Shown here: piece by piece, positions 16,195 to 23,994 of the stretch
How positions within the stretch are numbered: the stretch's first letter is position 1
How the letters are laid out: the number at the start of each line of letters is the position of its first letter
Assembly: GCA_019418025.1 (NCBI GenBank)
Contig: DYCR01000015.1
Location: 7,713-42,249 of the forward strand
Reading direction: 5' to 3'
DNA: 34,537 nucleotides
From: Clostridiales bacterium
GTDB taxonomy: Bacteria > Bacillota > Clostridia > Oscillospirales > Oscillospiraceae
The notes under the pieces: generated by a model
The model's database searches: none
What the model was told of the DNA's origin: nothing
What the model saw: only the letters and a program-made list of their open reading frames with translations
Translations under genes and position numbers: made by a program

Positions 16195-17790
16195 ATGAAA
16201 GAAAACTCTGAACAGAGGTCAGCGCTGAACCGGGCAAAACCATATCAGCTGGTTCTTTTCCCCCTTAACAACGGCGCAACCAATGTGTACTTTGTACTGA
16301 TCCTGTCCTATATCGCCCAGTTTGGATCGAGCATCCTGCATCTGGGTATTTTCGCATCCATTATGGTTACCGTCATGCGTGTGTTCGATGCGATCACCGA
16401 TCCGATCATCGGCGCAATGATGGACCGCACCGACACGAAGATCGGTAAATTCCGCCCCTTTATGATTTTGGGCAGCGTGGTGATGGCGCTGAGCGTGATC
16501 GCACTCTACATCCTGCTGCCTATGGTCCCCGAAACCATGATGCCCCTGCGCTATATTGGTTTCACGGTCATTTACTTCATCTGGGTTCTGGGCTATACCT
16601 TCCAGACCTCTGTTACCCGCGCCGGTCAGACGGTTCTGACCAACGACCCCAATCAGCGTCCCATGTTTACCATCTTCAATACCGTCGGCTCCTTGGCAGG
16701 TATGGGCATCATGCAGTTCCTGATCCCTCTGGTCAAGGCCGGCTATGACGTGAAGGACGCAGCCGGCAACATCGTTGTCTCCGGCTATGCAAACCCTGTT
16801 GTTTACCGCATCATTGTTCCCATCGGCATTGCCATTTCCGTATTCCTGACTGTTCTGGCGATCATCGGCATCGCTGCCAAGGACCGTCCTGAGTTCTACG
16901 GTCTGGGCGGCCATCAGGAGAAGGTCAAGATTTCCGAGTACATGCAGATCATCAAGGCCAACAAGCCCATGCAGCGTCTGATGGTTGCAGGTGCAGGCTG
17001 CAAGCTGGCTCTGGCCATTGCAACCAACACCACTGTTCTGCTGGCTCTGTACGGCATTATGATGGGCAACTACAACTCCCTGTACCTGCCAACCATGGTT
17101 CTGGGCTATGTGTGTGCCGTTCCGTTCTTCCTGCTGTCCATGCGCACCAGTCAGAAGAAGGGCCAGCGTGCATCCCTGATCCGCTATGTCTTTGTGGCTC
17201 TGGTCAGCTACGTAGGCGTTCTGGTGCTGCTGCTGATCAGCGATCACAGCAACCCCAGCCTGATGCTTTCCTTCCCCTTCAGCGGCGGTAATGCCATCAA
17301 CCTGTACACCATCTTGTTCATGGTATTCTTTGGCATTGGCTATGGCGCCTACTACGCAACGGCCGACATGCCCATCCCCATGGTCGCTGACTGCTCTGAC
17401 TACGAGACCTACCGCTCCGGTAAGTACATCCCCGGTATCATGGGAACCATGTTCTCTCTGGTCGATAAGCTGGTGTCCTCTCTGGCTCAGACTCTGGTGG
17501 CAGTGATCTTCCTTGTGTGTGCCGGCCTGTCTGATCTGCCCACCGACAGCACACCTTATTCCTTCGGCATCAAGGTTGCGGTTATCGTCATGTTCTGCGT
17601 CATTCCCATGCTGGCATGGATCGCAACGCTGATGGCAATGAAGGGCTACAGCCTCACCGGCAGCAAGATGAAAGAGATCCAGTCTGTCAACGCGGCTCGT
17701 AAGGTCGCCATTGAGAACGGCATGAGCGTTGAGGAGGCCATGGAGAAGTATCAGACCATGGATCAGGTGCCCGATCACCTAAGGACCTAA
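16195..17790 (+). CDS. GPH-family sugar:cation symporter (MelB/XynB-like)
   Basis: A 531-residue major-facilitator-type transporter of the glycoside-pentoside-hexuronide family with about 12 TM helices. Diagnostic features are the early PLNNGATNVYFVLILSY helix, the GAMMDRTDTKIGKFRPFMILG loop (about residues 79-99) and the DCSDYETYRSGKYIPGIMG segment between the halves in the second part. These carriers couple uptake of glycosides to Na+ or H+. ATG at 16195 is chosen because AAGGAG (16178-16183) lies 11 nt upstream; the in-frame TTG at 16174 overlaps that site. As the last gene of the GH3-GH2 operon it presumably imports products released by the surface GH3 enzymes. Confidence 0.92.
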   Translation: MKENSEQRSALNRAKPYQLVLFPLNNGATNVYFVLILSYIAQFGSSILHLGIFASIMVTVMRVFDAITDPIIGAMMDRTDTKIGKFRPFMILGSVVMALSVIALYILLPMVPETMMPLRYIGFTVIYFIWVLGYTFQTSVTRAGQTVLTNDPNQRPMFTIFNTVGSLAGMGIMQFLIPLVKAGYDVKDAAGNIVVSGYANPVVYRIIVPIGIAISVFLTVLAIIGIAAKDRPEFYGLGGHQEKVKISEYMQIIKANKPMQRLMVAGAGCKLALAIATNTTVLLALYGIMMGNYNSLYLPTMVLGYVCAVPFFLLSMRTSQKKGQRASLIRYVFVALVSYVGVLVLLLISDHSNPSLMLSFPFSGGNAINLYTILFMVFFGIGYGAYYATADMPIPMVADCSDYETYRSGKYIPGIMGTMFSLVDKLVSSLAQTLVAVIFLVCAGLSDLPTDSTPYSFGIKVAVIVMFCVIPMLAWIATLMAMKGYSLTGSKMKEIQSVNAARKVAIENGMSVEEAMEKYQTMDQVPDHLRT

Positions 17791-17862
17791 CATAAACGCC
17801 GGATGCAGCTGCGAAGGGACTGCGGCAAGCAGTGCCTCGCAGGCTCCGGCGGTGCAGAGAAA

Positions 17863-17939
17863 ACGGGGATCTGCGGAGATGCTTCCGGGCGGATGCGTTT
17901 TGTGGTCTTACCCCAGACCCGGTAGATCCGCAGCCCCGT
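17863..17939 (+). ncRNA. Possible structured RNA element (low confidence)
   Basis: ACGGGG-AT-CTGCGGA (17863-17877) can pair with TCCGCAGCCCCGT (17927-17939) over 13 bp with a 2-nt bulge, enclosing a second stem CCGGG (17885-17889) with CCCGG (17918-17922). With the terminator-like hairpin about 100 nt downstream, this could be a leader element of glf, a small RNA, or simply the 3' end of the transporter mRNA. It matches no riboswitch class that I recognise. Confidence 0.3.
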
Positions 17940-18039
17940 GTCCTGCCGATGCAAGATCATATGGCAGCAGGCAGGTCAACATTTAATACAAAAGAGTGGG
18001 CCGTTGATCCGGAAATGACGATCAAAAAGGCCAATAAAA

Positions 18040-18072
18040 CCGGCTGCACGGAGTAGCCGGGCTCTTTTGTTT
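18040..18072 (+). terminator. Possible rho-independent terminator upstream of glf
   Basis: CCGGCT (18040-18045) pairs with AGCCGG (18055-18060), followed by GCTCTTTTGTTT. The stem is short, but the T-rich tail is right. It probably ends the GH3-GH2-symporter operon. Confidence 0.5.
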
Positions 18073-18168
18073 CCGTAGAGAAAAGCTGTTTTGTATCCCC
18101 GAGGCAGGGGATCGTATCGAAGCTCTGGCTGCATGTGCAGACAGACCGAGAAAGGAGAGAAAATTTCC

Positions 18169-19287
18169 ATGAGTTATGATTATCTGGTTGTAGGTGCCGG
18201 ACTGTTCGGTGCGGCATTTGCCCGTCAGATGACGGATGCCGGAAAAAAGGTGCTTGTGATTGAGAAACGAAACCACATTGCCGGCAATGTATACACAGAA
18301 GAGATAGAGGGGATTCAGGTACACCGCTACGGCGCGCATATTTTTCATACCAGTGACACAGAGGTTTGGAATTATGTCAACCGTTTTGCGGAATTTAATC
18401 GTTATACCAACTCCCCGGTGGCGAACTATCACGGAAATCTGTATTCTCTGCCTTTCAACATGTATACCTTTCACCGGATGTGGGGCGTGACTTCTCCGCA
18501 AGAGGCAGAAGCCATCATCAGCCAGCAGCGGAAAGCATCCGGCATTACACAGCCCCGCAATTTGGAAGAACAGGCAATTTCTCTGGTGGGAACCGATATC
18601 TATGAGAAATTGATCAAGGGCTACACGGAAAAGCAGTGGGGCAGACCCTGTACCGAGCTGCCTGCTTTCATCATCAGGCGGCTTCCTGTTCGATTTACAT
18701 TTGATAATAATTACTTCAATGACCGTTATCAGGGAATCCCTATGGGCGGCTACACACAGATGGTCGCCAAAATGCTCGAGGGGATCGAGGTGCGTCTGGA
18801 GGAGGACTACCTTGAAAATAAGCAGATGTGGGATGCAGCTGCCGAGAAGGTGGTCTATACCGGACCGGTGGATGCCTATTTTCACAACTGCTTCGGACCG
18901 CTTTCCTACCGATCCATCCGGTTTGAGACTGAGGTACTGGATACCCCTAATTTCCAAGGCAACGCGGTTATCAATTACACCGACCGCGAGACACCTTATA
19001 CCAGGATTATCGAGCATAAGTGGTTTGAGTTTGGGACGCAGCCAAAAACGGTGATCTCCAGAGAATACAGTCTGGAGGCCTGTCCCGGCGCAGAACCCTA
19101 TTACCCGGTCAATGATGAGACAAATAACGCCCTATACCAGAGGTATCGGGAGCTGGCTTTGAAGGAGCCGAAAACCCTTTTTGGCGGCAGACTGGGAGAG
19201 TATCGCTACTACGATATGGATAAGGTGCTGCATTCTGCCTTGGAGCTGGCAAAGAAAGAAATTTCGACAGAGGAAACAGAAAGATGA
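18169..19287 (+). CDS. glf: UDP-galactopyranose mutase
   Basis: A 372-residue FAD-dependent mutase that converts UDP-galactopyranose to UDP-galactofuranose, the donor for galactofuranose-containing surface glycans. The N-terminal dinucleotide-binding motif is VVGAGLFGAAFA, followed by the FAD-binding EKRNHIAGNVYTE and the signature RYGAHIFHTSD. Substrate-site blocks LPFNMYTF, YTEKQWGRP and the C-terminal GRLGEYRYYDMD are all present. The length is typical. ATG at 18169 is set by AAAGGAGAG about 10 nt upstream. It overlaps the next glycosyltransferase gene by 4 bp (ATGA), which points to a shared galactofuranose pathway. Confidence 0.97.
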   Translation: MSYDYLVVGAGLFGAAFARQMTDAGKKVLVIEKRNHIAGNVYTEEIEGIQVHRYGAHIFHTSDTEVWNYVNRFAEFNRYTNSPVANYHGNLYSLPFNMYTFHRMWGVTSPQEAEAIISQQRKASGITQPRNLEEQAISLVGTDIYEKLIKGYTEKQWGRPCTELPAFIIRRLPVRFTFDNNYFNDRYQGIPMGGYTQMVAKMLEGIEVRLEEDYLENKQMWDAAAEKVVYTGPVDAYFHNCFGPLSYRSIRFETEVLDTPNFQGNAVINYTDRETPYTRIIEHKWFEFGTQPKTVISREYSLEACPGAEPYYPVNDETNNALYQRYRELALKEPKTLFGGRLGEYRYYDMDKVLHSALELAKKEISTEETER

Positions 19288-20291
19288 AATTATTGACAGT
19301 TGTCATCCCTTGCTATAATTCACAGGACTATATGGAAAAATGTATCCGCAGCATTTTGCCTGCCGGTGAGCGTGTGGAGATCATCATTATTGATGATGGC
19401 TCCAAGGACAACACCGGGAAAATTGCGGACGAATATGCCCGGAAGTATCCCTCCATCATCCGTGTGATCCATCAGGAAAACGGTGGCCACGGTGAGGGAA
19501 TCAACCAAGGCCTGCGCCATGCGTCCGGACGGTATTTCAAGGTCGTGGACAGTGACGATTGCCTGAGCGATGACCTGACTGCCTTTATGGAGCAGCTGGA
19601 GCAGTTTGATCAGCAGGGAGGAACGGATCTGGTGGTCACCAACTATTACTATGTCCACAGTGACGGGGTGGGGGACCGATCCATCAATTACAGCAATGCC
19701 CTGCCGAAAAACCGTGTGATCAAATGGTCTGAGACAAGGTCGTTCCAGCTGCATCAGCTGCTGACCATCCATTCGTGTACGTTCCGGACTGAGGTGATGC
19801 GCAAGAGTGGGGTGAACCTGCCGAAGCACACCTTCTACGAGGATAACCTCTTGGTCTTTGCGATCCTGCCGTATGTCAAACGCCTCTGCTATCTGAACAT
19901 GGACTTGTATCGGTATACCATCGGCCGTGAGGGGCAGTCAGTTCAGAAGGACATTATGATGAAACGGTACGACCATCAGATCAGAGTGACGCAGATGTGC
20001 TTTGAATCGGTCCACTTGGATACCGTCGCAGACAAGCGGCTGAAAAAATACATGAAGCATGAGCTTTTCATGATGTTTGCCATTGCGACCCTGTACACGC
20101 GGATGAATCAAAATGAGGATGCCGAGCGGGATCTGATCCGGATGTGGGAAAGCTGCAAATTATATGATGCAAGATATACTCGGATGCTCCGCCGTTCTCC
20201 GCTGGCGCTGATCAACATGCCTGGAAAAGCCGGTATGAAATTCGTCAAGCTGATCTATGGTGTGGCCCACAAGGTGGTGCGCTTTAACTGA
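19284..20291 (+). CDS. Family 2 glycosyltransferase (possible galactofuranosyltransferase)
   Basis: A 335-residue GT-A-fold transferase. The start LLTVVIPCYNSQDYMEKCI, the nucleotide-binding IIIDDGSKDNT (about residues 35-45), the ENGGHGEGINQGL block and the metal-binding VDSDD (about 90-94) are standard GT2 features. The C-terminal part (about 220-335) has no strong TM segment. The start overlaps the glf stop by 4 bp, so translation is coupled and the donor may be UDP-galactofuranose (inference from context). The acceptor is unknown. Confidence 0.92.
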   Translation: MKLLTVVIPCYNSQDYMEKCIRSILPAGERVEIIIIDDGSKDNTGKIADEYARKYPSIIRVIHQENGGHGEGINQGLRHASGRYFKVVDSDDCLSDDLTAFMEQLEQFDQQGGTDLVVTNYYYVHSDGVGDRSINYSNALPKNRVIKWSETRSFQLHQLLTIHSCTFRTEVMRKSGVNLPKHTFYEDNLLVFAILPYVKRLCYLNMDLYRYTIGREGQSVQKDIMMKRYDHQIRVTQMCFESVHLDTVADKRLKKYMKHELFMMFAIATLYTRMNQNEDAERDLIRMWESCKLYDARYTRMLRRSPLALINMPGKAGMKFVKLIYGVAHKVVRFN

Positions 20292-20353
20292 TTTTGTTTC
20301 GGCCTGATGCCCTGCTTATGGCTTGTGCGATCAGACCGATGCAGTAAAAATGC

Positions 20354-20392
20354 AAACAGCCCCGGCACTTCATTTCGGTGCCGGGGCTGTTT
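20354..20392. terminator. Bidirectional rho-independent terminator
   Basis: A perfect 15-bp GC-rich stem (20354-20368 with 20378-20392) has a 9-nt loop between the converging glycosyltransferase (plus) and CPBP protease (minus) genes. T-rich stretches follow on both strands. Confidence 0.88.
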
Positions 20393-20473
20393 CATACACT
20401 GTTTGATTTTGGGTTTGCGCAGGTATCCGTTTGGAGGGAACAAGCATGAAACGGATGGGGTCTGTCATAATAT

Positions 20474-21325
20474 CTATGCTTCAGACGATTTGACAGAACG
20501 CAGGGCAATGGGAGGATTTGTTCTGACAATGTAGAACGCCGTGCCGATCAAAACAACAATGCATAGCCCAATCAGCCAGATCGGTGCGATGGTATCCTGC
20601 GTAAGCAGAGAAATGGCATTATTTGCAACGTGGATCGTGATTGCGGCATACAGGGATTTTGTTGTTTCAAAAATCCAAACCATCGCCAGACCAGCAAGGA
20701 ATGCAGAGAGGAACCAGATAAAACCGCCGTGCCCCAGTCCGAATAGGATAGAGGATATCATGGCTGCGGCAATTGCATTCATTCCGGCCTTCAGTCTTGT
20801 GTAAACCAGTCCGCGGAAGAATACCTCTTCTGTGATAGGCCCAATCAGTGCCACAGTTATGAATGAGAGCAGACTGATATCATTGGTCAGAGCTTCGGAA
20901 TTTGCGTTTAGGCTTTCGACCATCTCCTCGGGGAAGGGGATCAGGCTGATGACCAAAGACAGCACAACGGAGAAGGAGGCACCAAACAGGGCAGCTGCAA
21001 TAAAATTCCTGAGAGAGATTTTTCCCAGTCCGATCTCATGAGAAAGCTTCTTTTTCCGGAGGACAAAGAACAGCCAGATGATCACAAGAGCCACCAAATT
21101 GGAAAGCAAAACCAACATGATGGTGTGCCGGTCCATATTTTCAAGCATGGAATCCATAAGAAGCGGCAGCGCCGCAGCCGGATCACCTTGGAGAAGGCTC
21201 AGATGGGTCCATATGTAGGAGACGGTGGAAACTACCATGTATACGATCCCCACAAGCGTTTGGATCGTCACATAAAACAGGGCATAGAGGACTGCTTTGC
21301 CAGAGGATTTCAGAAAATTTTTCAT
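20474..21325 (-). CDS. CPBP-family intramembrane metalloprotease
   Basis: A 283-residue membrane protein of the CAAX-protease/bacteriocin-processing (Abi) family, with about eight hydrophobic segments. The catalytic motifs are present: EE...R in GPITEEVFFRGLVYTRL, the FxxxH-type FGLGHGGFIWF and the final HVANN. In bacteria such proteins are linked to bacteriocin immunity, peptide maturation or protein processing. ATG at 21323-21325 is preferred because AAGGAG lies 11 nt upstream; an in-frame GTG at 21335-21337 overlaps that site. It has its own promoter. It lies downstream of the second LytTR system, where a protease could process a signalling peptide, but no peptide gene is visible. Confidence 0.9.
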   Translation of the reverse strand: MKNFLKSSGKAVLYALFYVTIQTLVGIVYMVVSTVSYIWTHLSLLQGDPAAALPLLMDSMLENMDRHTIMLVLLSNLVALVIIWLFFVLRKKKLSHEIGLGKISLRNFIAAALFGASFSVVLSLVISLIPFPEEMVESLNANSEALTNDISLLSFITVALIGPITEEVFFRGLVYTRLKAGMNAIAAAMISSILFGLGHGGFIWFLSAFLAGLAMVWIFETTKSLYAAITIHVANNAISLLTQDTIAPIWLIGLCIVVLIGTAFYIVRTNPPIALRSVKSSEA

Positions 21326-21364
21326 AGCTGTGCACACTCCTTATTCAATTTTTATGACACTTCC

Positions 21365-21393
21365 ATAGTATCATGCGGTATCCTGTTTGTCTA
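21365..21393 (-). promoter_or_regulatory. Predicted promoter of the CPBP protease gene
   Basis: On the minus strand, TAGACA (21388-21393) and TACTAT (21365-21370) are 17 nt apart, and the -10 is preceded by TGA (extended -10). The start codon is 40 nt downstream. Confidence 0.5.
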
Positions 21394-21418
21394 CATAAAA
21401 GCCAGTCACAGGGCTAGG

Positions 21419-22768
21419 TTATCGGTCTTGCGATTCCGATTTGCTGTGTTTTTCCAGATTGTCCAGAGGAATCAGGATGCGCAGCTCAAACCAGTGGTCG
21501 TCTGTACTGATCTTAATACGTCCGTCATATTTTTCCGCAGTATAGCGGATGCTCTTGATGCCAAAACCGTGGTAGGCGTCATCGTCTTTACTGGTAACGG
21601 GGAGACCCTCGACAAATTCGAGCTGTCCTTCATAATAGTTTTCAAACCGCATCAGTAAAAATCCCTTTTGCACCGTAACCGTCACATGGATTAGCCGCTT
21701 TGCTTTGTCTTTCAGTTGCAGCGCGCATTCGATGGCGTTGTCCAGTGCATTACCGAAAATGGTGCAGATGTCCACTGCGTCCATACCTGCCAGTTTTGTG
21801 CCGTCTGCAACACAGGTAAGCTGGATATCGTGCTTTTGGCAGTAAAGGCTCTTACTGGTCAGTACGGTGTCCAGTACCGGATGGCCTGTTTTGTTCTGCG
21901 CCTCATAGGTTGCGATGTCGGCTTCCATTTCGTCCAGCCATTTGGAGCGGAGACTGGGGTCACTCTCTGCCCGCAGTGCTGCGATCAGATGCTTCAGGTC
22001 ATGATACTTCCGGTTGATGATCTCAATGCTTTCCCGGGACTGACGATACTGGGCATATTGATTCTTCAGAACATTCTGAATGGAAGCCAGCTCATACCGC
22101 ATGTAAAGCTCCGCCCGCTGCATGTGATAGGCGTATAAAATGGCAACACCGCCCAAGTCCACCATGGTGCGGGTATTGAAGATATCCGTGACAAACCTTC
22201 CGCCAAAGGGCGTGTTCTGGTAGGCGTAGCTCAGGTTGCTGATCAGAAATACACCCACACCGATGGCTACTGCCCCCCACATGGCATGGGGGGTCATATT
22301 TATATGGTACTTCTTTTGGCATCGGGCATTCTCCAGATAGTACACCAGTCCGAATACCGCCCCGTAGACGATAACCAGATAGGCACATCTGATCCAGAAG
22401 CTCTCCCAGTGCATCCGGTAAGCTCCGTAAAAATACAGCTGCCATTCCAGTGATGCGGCAAATTCTGCCAAGATAAACGCACGCATACAGGTATATCCGG
22501 CATCTACTGCCCCGGTGCTTGTGCAGATCAGCAGGAACAGGAACATGAGTCCCACCGCCATCGCCATGCAGGGCATCCAGAAAACGATGGGAAGATTCCC
22601 GGTAAATGTCATGAACATGCTCTGTATCAGCAGCATCCCGCCGCAGATCCCCGCAAGCTTCCATCCCCTGAACCGCAGCGGGAGCTGAGAAAGGTACACG
22701 AGGCAGGCGAGCCACTCGGCTAGGGCAGTGTAGAGCCGGGGGATATCCGGAAACAGTACATCACTCAT
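21419..22768 (-). CDS. GHKL-domain sensor histidine kinase (system 2)
   Basis: A 449-residue AgrC-like sensor kinase. Six or seven hydrophobic helices (about 10-230) are followed by a coiled linker, the phosphoacceptor His256 in RKYHDLKHLI, the N box in IFGNALDNAIECAL (about 338-351) and the G box in AYHGFGIKSI (about 405-414). It has the same layout as the kinase at 5642-6937, with only the ATPase and H-box parts closely alike, so the membrane sensors probably see different signals. The start overlaps the regulator stop by 4 bp. Confidence 0.93.
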   Translation of the reverse strand: MSDVLFPDIPRLYTALAEWLACLVYLSQLPLRFRGWKLAGICGGMLLIQSMFMTFTGNLPIVFWMPCMAMAVGLMFLFLLICTSTGAVDAGYTCMRAFILAEFAASLEWQLYFYGAYRMHWESFWIRCAYLVIVYGAVFGLVYYLENARCQKKYHINMTPHAMWGAVAIGVGVFLISNLSYAYQNTPFGGRFVTDIFNTRTMVDLGGVAILYAYHMQRAELYMRYELASIQNVLKNQYAQYRQSRESIEIINRKYHDLKHLIAALRAESDPSLRSKWLDEMEADIATYEAQNKTGHPVLDTVLTSKSLYCQKHDIQLTCVADGTKLAGMDAVDICTIFGNALDNAIECALQLKDKAKRLIHVTVTVQKGFLLMRFENYYEGQLEFVEGLPVTSKDDDAYHGFGIKSIRYTAEKYDGRIKISTDDHWFELRILIPLDNLEKHSKSESQDR

Positions 22769-23475
22769 TTGATCACCTCGCCCAGATAATCAGTCAGAGC
22801 TTCCATAAATTCATTCTTTTTGCCACGACTGATCGGTAAGGCCTGACCGTTTACCAGAGCGCATCCGTTCTGTACACCATCTACATGGGTCAGGTTCACC
22901 AGATACCCCTTGTTGCATCGGCAGAAATTCAGCCCCGTCAGCTTCTCCTCCAGTTCTTTCATCGTGCCGCTGGTGTTGTGCTGGCCCTGCTTTGTGTAAA
23001 AAATCAATGTGTGTCCCTGACTCTCAATATAATAGATGTCATCCACAGGGATTTTCTGCGCCCCGCCTCGAATGGCAATTGTCATATATTGCCGGGTGCG
23101 TTTGCCCATTCGAGCAATGGCTCGATTCAGCCGCTGAGAAAAGGCAAAGTAGCTCACGGGCTTGAGTACATAATCCAAAGCGTCCACCGAATATCCTCGG
23201 ATCGCATACTGGGCCATGTTGGTGATGAAGATGATCACGACCTCCGGGTCAACCTTTCGAATCTCCTGTGCGGCGGTCATACCGTCCATGTATTTCATCT
23301 CCACATCCAGCAGGATCACGTCGTACTGCACATGATAGCTCTCTACGATTTCGATACCGTCTGAAAATAGGGAAATTTCAAATTCCTGCCCGCTTTCTTG
23401 GCTGTACTGTTCTACAAACTGTTGCAGCTGCCGGCGATACGCCGCTTCGTCCTCTACAATCGCAATCCGAATCAC
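22765..23475 (-). CDS. LytTR-family response regulator (system 2)
   Basis: A 236-residue AgrA-like regulator: receiver domain with acidic pair ED at 8-9, phosphoacceptor Asp57 in LLDVEMKYMDG and Lys in LDYVLKPV; LytTR DNA-binding domain from about residue 135, with IYYIESQGHTLIFYT and CRCNKGYLVNLTHV. It starts with GTG at 23475; an ATG 10 nt upstream is out of frame, and GGAGGGAG lies 10 nt before the GTG. It is divergent from the second GH3 operon across 519 bp, and the CAATTTG direct repeats there are candidate binding sites (inference). Confidence 0.93.
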   Translation of the reverse strand: MIRIAIVEDEAAYRRQLQQFVEQYSQESGQEFEISLFSDGIEIVESYHVQYDVILLDVEMKYMDGMTAAQEIRKVDPEVVIIFITNMAQYAIRGYSVDALDYVLKPVSYFAFSQRLNRAIARMGKRTRQYMTIAIRGGAQKIPVDDIYYIESQGHTLIFYTKQGQHNTSGTMKELEEKLTGLNFCRCNKGYLVNLTHVDGVQNGCALVNGQALPISRGKKNEFMEALTDYLGEVIK

Positions 23476-23531
23476 GGATTTTCATCTCCCTCCGCCTTGT
23501 GATCCAGTCTCAATAAACTGTATATCTAAAT

Positions 23532-23561
23532 AATATAGTGTACTGCACCTTCTTTTGTCAA
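23532..23561 (-). promoter_or_regulatory. Predicted promoter of two-component system 2
   Basis: On the minus strand, a perfect TTGACA (23556-23561), an 18-nt spacer and TATATT (23532-23537) lie about 57 nt upstream of the GTG start. Confidence 0.7.
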
Positions 23562-23773
23562 GCAAAAGGATGCCCTGTTTCATGCAAAGGTCCGATCCGG
23601 ATCAGGCGCCCTGAAAGGAAGGATGGATCGCTGCCCCTTAATCTATCAAATCAGCCGCATCAGCATTATATTATATCGTTTCGTCAAATCCAATCGTCTG
23701 CCTGAAGGCGGGAGCTATTGAAAATGACCAAAAAATGCAGAGATGGTTTGTTGAAAATAGATGACTGAATATT

Positions 23774-23800
23774 CAATTTGCGCAGAAAACCTGCAATTTG
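23774..23800 (+). promoter_or_regulatory. Direct repeat pair, candidate LytTR regulator site
   Basis: CAATTTG occurs at 23774-23780 and 23794-23800, 20 bp start to start (about two helical turns), just upstream of the -35 region of the GH3 promoter. LytTR proteins typically bind two direct repeats on one DNA face. The repeat does not match the classic AgrA consensus, so this is only a candidate. Confidence 0.35.
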
Positions 23801-23830
23801 TGAAAAAAGGGAAAATAACCAATTCCGTTA

Positions 23831-23839
23831 TGATATAAT
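23831..23839 (+). promoter_or_regulatory. Extended -10 promoter of the second GH3 operon
   Basis: TGA-TATAAT (23831-23839) is a perfect extended -10 box. No recognisable -35 occurs 16-18 nt upstream, as expected for an activator-dependent promoter. Confidence 0.55.
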
Positions 23840-23994
23840 CGCCCCAGAACGCAAGCAAGGGTGAATAAAACGCATAAACAAACAGGTTATCTTTGTGTGT
23901 GACACAGGCGGCTGCACAGAGGATCACAGGTCAAGAAGCGTTTGAAAAGCAGTTGCTTGCCCGTGAAGGGAAATATAGAAAAGGAGGAAATAGA

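Larger units (their letters stand above)
17791..18168 (+). other. 378-bp structured intergenic region before glf
   Basis: No credible gene is seen; a 74-codon ORF at 17832-18056 lacks a ribosome site and motifs. The region holds a long-range stem at 17863-17939 and a terminator-like hairpin at 18040-18070, then the glf ribosome site AAAGGAGAG (18151-18159). Confidence 0.6.
23476..23994. other. 519-bp divergent regulatory region
   Basis: It holds the promoter of the second two-component system (23532-23561, minus), the CAATTTG direct repeats (23774-23800) and the extended -10 promoter (23831-23839) of the second GH3 operon. No credible gene is seen. The GH3 leader is about 150 nt long. Confidence 0.6.

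Noticed and set aside
17832..18056. 74-codon ORF before glf
   Set aside because: Overlaps the structured segment, lacks a ribosome site and has an Arg/Cys-rich composition typical of a chance frame.
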